Positions 15,944 through 22,735 of a stretch of 33,192 nt of DNA are shown here, piece after piece. The notes beneath the pieces were generated by a model. That model was not told the DNA's origin, ran no database searches, and saw only the letters and a list, made by a program, of their open reading frames with translations. Location of the stretch: NCBI GenBank assembly GCA_027623235.1, contig JAQBVJ010000082.1, positions 1-33,192 of the forward strand. The letters are read 5' to 3'. This DNA is from Planctomycetota bacterium (GTDB lineage Bacteria; Planctomycetota; Planctomycetia; Planctomycetales; Planctomycetaceae). Position numbers and translations under genes: made by a program. Within the stretch, counting starts at the first letter, position 1, and the number at the start of each line of letters is the position of its first letter.

Positions 15944-18160
15944 CTAATGAATCAGAATGAATTCATTCGAATTCAGATACGCCCAGAACAAGTCTTCCAG
16001 CGACGATGAGAATCCCTTCTCAAAGTTCGGATGACGCTCGCCGGAACGGGCGAGCTGGCGGACGGCGGCGATTTCGCCAGCCGACGGACGTCGCGAAAGC
16101 GCAGCCATTGCGACTGCCTCGATCTTCTCAGCCTCGCTGCGGTTCGACCGGACGACACGGCCGATGTACGTGCCTTTGCTGGAATCCAGAGCTGTCTGAA
16201 TCAGCGGGCTGTTCATCATCATCAATGCCTGCGGGACGGAGCCATCAAACAGGTCGGCTTCGTCGTTGTCCTCCGTTTCCCACTGCATCACAAACTGCCG
16301 CTGAATCCGCTGCCGCTCACGTTCCACGGCGTCCCAGTCCGAGCCGAGTGCGTCGCCGACCCGTGTCGCGACCATGACCGAGTCGAACGCCTGCTCGACC
16401 GTCATCGACTTCACGTAGACGCGGCTGAAGAGCGGCATCTGGCCGATCGCCGGATCGTCGATCTGGTTTGTCTTGCTGAACTGGCTGGAGAGCTGGTACG
16501 CCTCGGAGCTGGTGACCCACCGAATGAGCTGCTTGACGTCGTAGCCGCTCTGGACGAACGACCGTGTGAGTCCGTCGAGCAGTTCCGGATGGCTCGGCAC
16601 GGCGTGCGGACCCATGTCGTCCACGACGGGCGTGAAGGCGGCTCCGAAGAAGTGTTGCCAGATTCGATTGACGAATGCCTGAGCAACGTCTGTGGTCTCA
16701 CCCGTCGTCATCAGCTCGGCAAGTTCTTTTCGCAGACGTGTCTGGTCATTGACGTCTTCCGGGCGAAAGCGACGCCCGTTGAATTCCGGATCGGTAGCTT
16801 CCATGAGGCCGTTTCGACGCTCAAAGAAGATCCCTTCCGGAATCGCTCCACTGTCGACGAGAGCAACCTCTGTCCGGACCGACTCAACTTCCATCTGTGA
16901 AAAGAAGCCGTGGAATCCCCAGAACTTTTTCTGTTTCCAGTCATTAAATGGATGGTCGTGGCACTGAATACACTGAAGCTGCTGACCAAGAAACAATCGA
17001 GCCGTCGTCGCCGTTGCCGGAAGAGCCTGATCGTTGACGTGAGCCAGCAGGAAGTTTGTCGCACCATTTTCCTTGTGGTTGCCCTGGGCAGAAATGAATT
17101 CGCTGACGACGTCGTCCCACCCGCGATTCATTGCGAAGCTCTCTCGGAGATATTTCTTCAGAGCCGGGCGATCGACTTCCCGCGGGTTGGAACGGCCGAC
17201 CAGAAGATTGGTCCAGATCGTCGTCCAGTTGCGAACATAGTCTTCGTCGTCGAGAAGAGATTCGACCAGCCGCTCGCGCCGATCCGGGGCTTTACTGGTG
17301 AGGAATGCCTGTGCCTGCTCGCCCGTCGGAATGTGACCGACAATGTCGAGGTACGCTCGCCGCAGCCACTCGGAGTCGTCCGACGTTGGCGACGGCGTCA
17401 CTTCGTAGTCCTGCCAGCCTTCGCGAATTCTGCGATTAATGAACGCGACGATCTCGGAATTCGAATTGCCAACGTGAGGCGTGCTCGTCGGAGTTGCTCG
17501 TGGCGCCGGGCCACCCTCCCAGGCGTTGTAGACTCTTTCAATCGTTCGGCCTTCAAAGTTCGAGCCAGCCTGAACGATCGCCGGAGCCTTCGGGCCAACC
17601 GGATTGATCTGAACCGGGCCATGTCGCCGCCCGCCTTCGGGAGTGGCATTCGGCAATCGATCAGGAGCGGTCGCCGCGATGTCCTCTGTCCCGAGTATCG
17701 GGCGTTCGACGATTTCCGGCTTTTCAATGTGGTCTCCGCCCTGAATCGCGAGCAGACCGACAACGGCTGCGAGAGCCAGGCAGGACAGAGCCGCCGGGAC
17801 GTAGCTGGCAGACTGCCGACGGCGCGATGGGCGAGTTCCGGACGACGGGGCGACCTTCACTGTCGGCGTTTCGATCACTGTCGGCGTTTCGATTGCGACG
17901 GCACCTGTTGCGACGGCATCTGTTGCGACGGCATCTGTGGAAACAGATTCGGACGAAACGTGCGGGGCGGCGGTGTCGTAGTACAGCATCCCGTGCAGAT
18001 CGATGTACTCCAGGTATAGCCGTCGTGCCTGCGAGTCGCCGCGGATGATCGCCTCGAGCCGGGCAAACTGGTCCGGCGAGATGCGTTCTTCAAGCTGAAG
18101 TTCCAGCAGCTCAATGAGCTCGCCGTACTGTTCTGCCAGGTTGATGGAACTAGTTTTCAT
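15944..18160 (-). CDS. Anti-sigma-like N-terminus fused to DUF1549/DUF1553
   Basis: A 738-residue three-part protein. The first ~65 residues (LAEQYGELIELLE... LEYIDLHGMLYYD) resemble the cytoplasmic N-terminal part of FecR-type anti-sigma regulators. A repeat-derived Val/Ala/Thr linker and a single membrane span (about 110-130) follow. The rest is outside the membrane: DUF1549 (about 235-440), including the CIQCHDHPF heme-type CxxCH motif, then DUF1553 to the end. DUF1549/DUF1553 proteins are planctomycete hallmarks of unproven function and usually pair with DUF1501. The start ATG at 18160 overlaps the sigma factor stop as ATGA, implying translational coupling. An anti-sigma role is inferred from this coupling and the N-terminal similarity. 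The frame extends upstream to 18346 only through the sigma gene. Confidence 0.88.
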   Translation of the reverse strand: MKTSSINLAEQYGELIELLELQLEERISPDQFARLEAIIRGDSQARRLYLEYIDLHGMLYYDTAAPHVSSESVSTDAVATDAVATGAVAIETPTVIETPTVKVAPSSGTRPSRRRQSASYVPAALSCLALAAVVGLLAIQGGDHIEKPEIVERPILGTEDIAATAPDRLPNATPEGGRRHGPVQINPVGPKAPAIVQAGSNFEGRTIERVYNAWEGGPAPRATPTSTPHVGNSNSEIVAFINRRIREGWQDYEVTPSPTSDDSEWLRRAYLDIVGHIPTGEQAQAFLTSKAPDRRERLVESLLDDEDYVRNWTTIWTNLLVGRSNPREVDRPALKKYLRESFAMNRGWDDVVSEFISAQGNHKENGATNFLLAHVNDQALPATATTARLFLGQQLQCIQCHDHPFNDWKQKKFWGFHGFFSQMEVESVRTEVALVDSGAIPEGIFFERRNGLMEATDPEFNGRRFRPEDVNDQTRLRKELAELMTTGETTDVAQAFVNRIWQHFFGAAFTPVVDDMGPHAVPSHPELLDGLTRSFVQSGYDVKQLIRWVTSSEAYQLSSQFSKTNQIDDPAIGQMPLFSRVYVKSMTVEQAFDSVMVATRVGDALGSDWDAVERERQRIQRQFVMQWETEDNDEADLFDGSVPQALMMMNSPLIQTALDSSKGTYIGRVVRSNRSEAEKIEAVAMAALSRRPSAGEIAAVRQLARSGERHPNFEKGFSSSLEDLFWAYLNSNEFILIH
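17858..17936. repeat. Two short tandem repeat tracts inside the linker
   Basis: Two adjacent in-frame tracts in the sequence coding for the linker of the anti-sigma-like/DUF1549 protein: an 18-bp unit twice (17858-17875, 17876-17893) and a 15-bp unit three times (17892-17906, 17907-17921, 17922-17936, the first slightly divergent). They encode ETPTVI and VATDA/VATGA type repeats, so unit gain or loss would change linker length without a frameshift. Confidence 0.85.
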
Positions 18161-18708
18161 CGAACGCCCTCCGCAGAGAGTCGACGATTGATGCACTCGA
18201 AAAGTGTCTTTCGGATTCGTCCGATCGACTGGTACACCGAGTTGCTCGGTCGGCCCAGAACATCTGCCACATCCTTGCCCTTGTTGCCAGGGGCGTAGCG
18301 GGTTTGAATCAGCTCCCGGTCTTTCGCCCGGAGTTTGCCAAGACACTCACCAAGAGCAGCCCGGCGAAGATCCAGATCGTCCTGTGACTCTTCCGATTCC
18401 TCGGCGATCGCCTCAATCACATCCTCACTGAACACCAGCCGGCTGGAACGTCGACGATCGCGAAACTTGAGAACCTCAAAGTTGGCAATCTGAAACGTCC
18501 AGGCGATGAAATTGGTACCCAACTCGAAACGATCGAACTTTGACCAGATCACCACGTTCGTCTCCTGCAGGACCTCGTCGGCGTCAGTCGGATTGCCGAC
18601 CTGGCCGAGAATGTGCAGGTAGATCCGTCGCTGAGTCCGGCTGAAAAGTTGCACGAACTCTTCAGACGGCACGACAGATACCGGTTGAATGTCGGGAGAA
18701 GACGTCAC
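18157..18708 (-). CDS. ECF-family RNA polymerase sigma factor
   Basis: A 183-residue sigma-70 family extracytoplasmic-function sigma factor of the planctomycete/verrucomicrobial type. Region 2 (about 15-85) contains RRIYLHILGQ, the DADEVLQETNVVIW core-binding segment and FIAWTFQIANFEVLKFRDRR for -10 recognition. Region 4 (about 125-180) carries a helix-turn-helix with GKDVADVLGRPSNSVYQSIGRIR for -35 recognition. The acidic linker EESEESQDD between them is typical. It is followed, with a 4-nt ATGA overlap, by the membrane protein with an anti-sigma-like N-terminus. The pair would therefore form a sigma/anti-sigma module. No upstream ECF-type promoter could be assigned with confidence, so autoregulation is unknown. 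Confidence 0.93.
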   Translation of the reverse strand: MTSSPDIQPVSVVPSEEFVQLFSRTQRRIYLHILGQVGNPTDADEVLQETNVVIWSKFDRFELGTNFIAWTFQIANFEVLKFRDRRRSSRLVFSEDVIEAIAEESEESQDDLDLRRAALGECLGKLRAKDRELIQTRYAPGNKGKDVADVLGRPSNSVYQSIGRIRKTLFECINRRLSAEGVR

Positions 18709-18865
18709 GGCTGGCGAAGCCTCTTCGAATACAGTCAGCCCGACTGTTGCCTACAAACTCCAAAGCGAACGACGCCAGGGAGTACTCAGGTTGGATCGCT
18801 TCGTCATCACATTGCCCGAGACAAAACGAGTCACGTCACACGTCTGAATTCTGTCTGTCTACGAA

Positions 18866-18894
18866 ACGCGGGAGCCGATGAGTGGCTCCCGCGT
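18866..18894 (-). terminator. Hairpin terminator candidate after DUF1501 gene
   Basis: A perfect 11-bp GC-rich inverted repeat (18866-18876 with 18884-18894), 7-nt loop, 26 bp past the minus-strand DUF1501 stop. On that strand only TTTCGT follows, so the U tract is weak. It likely separates the DUF1501 transcript from the sigma factor transcript. Confidence 0.6.
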
Positions 18895-18919
18895 CCCTGT
18901 TCTGACTCCTGTCGGCTGA

Positions 18920-20239
18920 TTAGCCGATGAGTTCCTTGATCGGCGTTCCGCCGTTGGCAATCTTCATCGGGCGACCGTTCTTGGAAGTGTGAACGGTCGT
19001 CGTCGGGACACCCATCGCGTGAGCGACGGTCGCCCAGATGTCGCCTGGCAGGTACGACTTGGTGACACAGGAGAGACCATCCGCATCGGTTGCACCGACG
19101 GCCTGTCCGTTTTTGAGCCCACCGCCACCGATCATGACCGACCAGCTGGCAGCCCAGTGATCGCGGCCGACGTTCTGGTTGATACGCGGAGTTCTCGCGA
19201 ACTCTCCCATCCAGACCAGAGTCACATCGTCGATCATGCCCTTCTGAGTCAGGTCAGTGACAAGAGCCGAAATGCCCGCATCAAGAACCGGCAGACGCTG
19301 ATTGGCCAGCGTGTTGAACACGTCGTTGTGAAGGTCCCAGCCACCCAGACCCACTTCGATAAATGGCACGCCAGCTTCGACAAGGCGTCGAGCCATCAGC
19401 AGGCCACGCCCGAAACCGTTTCCGCCCATCATCCTGCCACCAGCAGCAGCTCCACCGACAGGCGTCGCGGAAGTGTACATGTCGAGAATTTCCTGAGGTT
19501 CGTCGGCCACGTTGAAGGCCTTCATCTGCTCGGAAGTCATCAGGTTGACGGCTTTGCCATAAATGTCTTTGTGGGACTGCGGCAGTTCGCCTCGCTTGGA
19601 CTTAATGAAGTTTTCTTCGATCACGCCCAGCATCCGGAGACGCTGGTCGAGCCGACCACGAGGCATGTCCCCCATAGCCGCGTTGCGAATGTTGCCGTTC
19701 GCGTCCACGACGAAGGGCGCATTTGTCGTGCCCATATATCCAGGGCTACCACTCGGTGCGTCGATCGAAATGAACGCCGGAATCTCAAGATCCTTGTTCT
19801 TCGAGCCGATTTCGTGGCTGACGACCGAACCGAAGGTCGGGTGAACGACGGTTGGGTTCGGCACGAAGCCCGTGTGCATGAAGTAGCGGCCACGGCCGTG
19901 ATCGGCTTCGCGAGTGCTCATCGACCGAACGATCGAGAGCTTATCGAAGACTTTGGCAGTCTTCGGCATATGTTCGCTGATCTCGACGCCTGGAGCAGCC
20001 GTCTGGATCGGATTGAACTCGCCACCGTTCTTCGAGCCGGGCTTCAGATCCCAAATATCGATCGTCGGAGGTCCGCCGCCCATCCACATCAGGATGCAGG
20101 CCTTGTTCTTCTTCTTCACTTCAGCGGCGTTGGCCTGAATCTGATTGATGAAGTTGAGAGTCGGCAGAGTGGCACTGGCTGTCGCCATGTGACGCATGAA
20201 GTGCCGTCGGTCCATACCATGTGGAGTTGGAAGGTGCAT
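18920..20239 (-). CDS. DUF1501 family protein
   Basis: A 439-residue DUF1501 protein. The N-terminus has MDRRHFMRHMATASATLP, a Tat-like twin-arginine signal. The phosphatase-like core starts ACILMWMGGGPPTIDIWD (about 48-65) and later shows VWMGEFARTPRINQNVGRDHW (split as WMGEFARTP and GRDHW), matching the motifs in the other copy at 10521-11978, although the two are clearly different paralogues. This copy lies upstream of the ECF sigma and DUF1549/DUF1553 genes on the same strand, the usual DUF1501 neighbourhood, though a hairpin separates them. Start at the ATG 20239, with GAGG 8 bp upstream. The activity is unknown; family members are thought to be exported. Confidence 0.93.
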   Translation of the reverse strand: MHLPTPHGMDRRHFMRHMATASATLPTLNFINQIQANAAEVKKKNKACILMWMGGGPPTIDIWDLKPGSKNGGEFNPIQTAAPGVEISEHMPKTAKVFDKLSIVRSMSTREADHGRGRYFMHTGFVPNPTVVHPTFGSVVSHEIGSKNKDLEIPAFISIDAPSGSPGYMGTTNAPFVVDANGNIRNAAMGDMPRGRLDQRLRMLGVIEENFIKSKRGELPQSHKDIYGKAVNLMTSEQMKAFNVADEPQEILDMYTSATPVGGAAAGGRMMGGNGFGRGLLMARRLVEAGVPFIEVGLGGWDLHNDVFNTLANQRLPVLDAGISALVTDLTQKGMIDDVTLVWMGEFARTPRINQNVGRDHWAASWSVMIGGGGLKNGQAVGATDADGLSCVTKSYLPGDIWATVAHAMGVPTTTVHTSKNGRPMKIANGGTPIKELIG

Positions 20240-20646
20240 CGTGTTTTCCTCATGGAAAATGAGTTACTGCATACGTCGCCACGTGCGATCACGTGGCAGA
20301 TTTGATTCGTCAACTTCGCCGAAAATCAGCGAGAACAGGATACTGCGGCGACAGTCCCCTGTCACTCTCTGGACCGAACATCCTGAAAACGGGACGGGGC
20401 AGCACAGCAAGAATCCTAACCATCAGGTCCTTGCTGAGGCCTCGTTTTCCCTGTGAGGCACTGAACTTATCCGAGTTAGACAGCGAAAAGTTCGAGACAA
20501 TTCGCCTGAATTTCTGCAGATTTTCTCTGCCCGACAGGGGGAACGCCGCGTAACCCTCGACAAGACAACATGTTACAGTTGCGCCTCCGCTCGAAATACA
20601 ATCAGACTCTCCGGAAGATTAAGAGCGTAGACTCCGCCGATCTTAA
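20240..20646. other. Divergent intergenic region between DUF1501 and pdxA
   Basis: A 407-bp spacer between genes that point away from each other, so it should hold both promoters. A small GACAG/CTGTC hairpin lies at 20350-20363. Several frames of about 60-90 codons cross the region without a domain or start signal. I find no clear -35/-10 pair and no known riboswitch. Confidence 0.45.
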
Positions 20647-21747
20647 ATGCCCGCCCGTTTGAAACAGCCATCTGAAGCCCGAATTCTGGATCGACCCTTG
20701 GGAATTCCTGTAAGACCACTCATCGCTCTGACAATGGGCGATGCCGCCGGAATCGGGCCAGAGGTGCTCATTCGAGCCGTCCTGGATCCTCAGGTCCGGG
20801 ACTGTTGCCTCCCACTGGCGGTCGCCCATCCGGAGATTCTGAGGAGGACCACGACAGTTCTTGGTGTCTCGCTGCCGATCATTGAGGTCGAAACGCCGGA
20901 CCAGTTTCACAAGGCGGAAGACGGGGACTATCTCGTCTGCTGGGTTCCGCCGTGGAAGCCGGCCGGCGACGAAATTCTTGACGTGCCGCTCGGGCAAATT
21001 CACGAAGCCACCGGGCGGGCGGCCTACGAGTGTCTGGTCACTGCAGCGCAAGCCACTTTGTCTGGACTCGTCGATGCGATTACGACGGCACCTCTTAATA
21101 AGGCCGCCTTGAAGGCAGCGGGGCTCGACTATCCCGGTCACACGGAAATCCTCGGCGAGGTCTGCGGCGTCACCAATTTCGGCATGATGCTCTACCTGCC
21201 TCAGGATGAGGTCGTGAAATCGCCGCACGGACTCGGCGTCGTCCACACAACCCTGCACACTTCGATTCGAAGCGTTCCGGGACTGCTCTCCACAGAGGCG
21301 ATCGCCGGGAAAATCCAGTTGATGGACGGCTTCATGAGGCAGCTTGGCTGTGAGTCCCCGCGCGTCGCCGTCTGCGCGCTCAACCCGCACGCGGGAGAAG
21401 ACGGACTCTTCGGTGACGAGGAAGCGCGCATCATTCAACCCGCCGTCGATGCCGCGAAAGAGGCAGGCTTCAACGCGACCGGACCCCTGCCGGCGGACAC
21501 CCTCCTGCGTCGCGCGGTGCGCGGTGAGTTCGACGGAGTCGTCGCGATGTACCACGATCAGGGCCACATCGCACTGAAGCTGATCGGCTTTGACCGGGCG
21601 GTGAACATCACGCTCGGGCTGCCAATCGTTCGGACGAGCCCCAGTCACGGGACAGGTTTCGACATTGCCGGCAAAGGCGAGGCCTCACCCGAAGGAATGA
21701 TCGCGGCGATTCGCGTGGCCGCTCAACTTGCCAGCGAATCGAAATGA
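20647..21747 (+). CDS. pdxA: 4-hydroxythreonine-4-phosphate dehydrogenase (PdxA family)
   Basis: A 366-residue PdxA-family enzyme. PdxA oxidises 4-phosphooxy-L-threonine in the DXP-dependent route to pyridoxal phosphate. Visible motifs: IALTMGDAAGIGPE at about 26-39 (Ala replaces the usual Pro of GDPAGIGPE), TAPLNKAAL near 147, YPGHTE near 162-167, NPHAGEDG near 247 and YHDQGHIALK near 302-311, then RTSPSHGTGFDIAG. About 20 residues precede the normal N-terminus, so the true start may be a later alternative codon. The YHDQGH form, rather than YHDQGL, also occurs in PdxA2-type 4-carbon acid-sugar phosphate dehydrogenases. No DUF1537 kinase partner is present, so PdxA is preferred. The SpoU-type gene follows after 64 bp. 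Confidence 0.88.
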   Translation: MPARLKQPSEARILDRPLGIPVRPLIALTMGDAAGIGPEVLIRAVLDPQVRDCCLPLAVAHPEILRRTTTVLGVSLPIIEVETPDQFHKAEDGDYLVCWVPPWKPAGDEILDVPLGQIHEATGRAAYECLVTAAQATLSGLVDAITTAPLNKAALKAAGLDYPGHTEILGEVCGVTNFGMMLYLPQDEVVKSPHGLGVVHTTLHTSIRSVPGLLSTEAIAGKIQLMDGFMRQLGCESPRVAVCALNPHAGEDGLFGDEEARIIQPAVDAAKEAGFNATGPLPADTLLRRAVRGEFDGVVAMYHDQGHIALKLIGFDRAVNITLGLPIVRTSPSHGTGFDIAGKGEASPEGMIAAIRVAAQLASESK

Positions 21748-21811
21748 CAGAACGAGCTGAACTCGCGACATTCTGCTGCAACGGCGATAATTCTGAGACG
21801 GGCTACGAGCG

Positions 21812-22321
21812 ATGACAGACTCCGGCTTTTCACACCAGCGACACAAACCAGCGGCGGATCTGCCTGGAGCTCGGGAACTGGTCATCGCCTGCCCGCCGAT
21901 GCGCAGCAACGTGAACCTCTCGCGCATCGTCCGCGCGGCGGGTTGCTGCGGCGTCACGCGAATGATCGTCTGCGGCCGACCGAAGATCGATCGCAAGATC
22001 GCGCGCGACGCGGTCGATCAGGTCGAAATCGAATTCCGCAGTTCACTGCCGCCGGTTTTGAAGAAACTGAAAGAGGATGGCTACCAGCTGGTCGGTCTCG
22101 AACAGGCCACGAATTCGCAGAGCCTCTACGAATTTCCGTTTGTCCCGCGAACAGTGCTCGTTGTCGGACACGAGCGGCTCGGCATCGAGGACGGCGTTTT
22201 GAATCTCCTCGACTTCGTCGTCGAGATCCCGGTCTACGGAAAACCGCTCAGCTACAACGCGGCGACGGCCACCAGCATCGCGCTCTATGAATACTGCCGG
22301 CAATGCGGCAGCTACAAGTGA
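21812..22321 (+). CDS. SpoU/TrmH-family RNA 2'-O-methyltransferase
   Basis: A 169-residue SPOUT-fold protein of the SpoU class, which transfers methyl from S-adenosylmethionine to the 2'-OH of a tRNA or rRNA nucleotide. The three class motifs are present: RSNVNLSRIVRAAG (motif 1, invariant Asn and Arg, about 31-44), VLVVGHERLGIEDGVL (motif 2, with the Gly-x-Glu, about 116-131) and IPVYGKPLSYNAATATSIAL (motif 3, about 138-157, with SYN in place of the common SLN). It lacks an added substrate-binding domain and so resembles small TrmL/TrmH-like enzymes. The specific target cannot be told. It shares strand with pdxA and may be co-transcribed. Confidence 0.88.
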   Translation: MTDSGFSHQRHKPAADLPGARELVIACPPMRSNVNLSRIVRAAGCCGVTRMIVCGRPKIDRKIARDAVDQVEIEFRSSLPPVLKKLKEDGYQLVGLEQATNSQSLYEFPFVPRTVLVVGHERLGIEDGVLNLLDFVVEIPVYGKPLSYNAATATSIALYEYCRQCGSYK

Positions 22322-22735
22322 GAGACCGGCGGCGGCTTGCTGATTCGCTTTTGACTCTGACTCCGCGAAAGCAAATGAGAACAGCTGGTCGCCAGGCGAG
22401 TTGCTCATCCTGCCTGGACAGATCGCCGCCAGATTCCCGGCGCAGGCTTCCGGCAATCGGAATTGCCGCCGTTTCGCCTGCCGACGTATCATGGCAGGCC
22501 CCGCCACGTTGGCCTTGCGTTTCTCAAGCGTCGCGATTTGTATGAGATTTCACCGAGCGGACTGTCTGCGGATGCCGAAAATGTGTGAGTTGCGACAATT
22601 CCGCCACGAGTTTCGTTGCGGCTGCTTTTTCGCCAACAGTCGCTTTCGTCTCACGTAGACGAAGGCAACCCTTCCGGGACGAAGGCAACCCTTCCGGGCC
22701 AACCCAGACTCCCGCCATTCCCGAAAGGGATATCG
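22322..22735. other. Leader region of the DsbD-like gene
   Basis: A 414-bp gap. A 7-bp perfect hairpin (22451-22457 with 22462-22468, loop CGGA) lies 130 bp past the methyltransferase stop, without a T tract. Near the downstream end is a tandem pair of 20-bp palindromic units (22658-22697). Frames crossing the region lack domains. The promoter for the DsbD-like gene is presumably here but I cannot place it. Confidence 0.45.
22658..22697. repeat. Two tandem copies of a 20-bp palindromic unit
   Basis: The unit GACGAAGGCAACCCTTCCGG is repeated exactly at 22658-22677 and 22678-22697. Within each unit GAAGG can pair with CCTTC around CAAC or an overlapping loop. The pair ends 38 bp before the ATG of the DsbD-like gene, so it probably lies in its 5' untranslated leader. 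It could be a regulatory element or a fragment of a dispersed repeat. Confidence 0.9.

Noticed and set aside
18989..20305. 438-codon plus-strand frame opposite DUF1501
   Set aside because: Antisense to a well-supported DUF1501 gene and without any recognisable domain.
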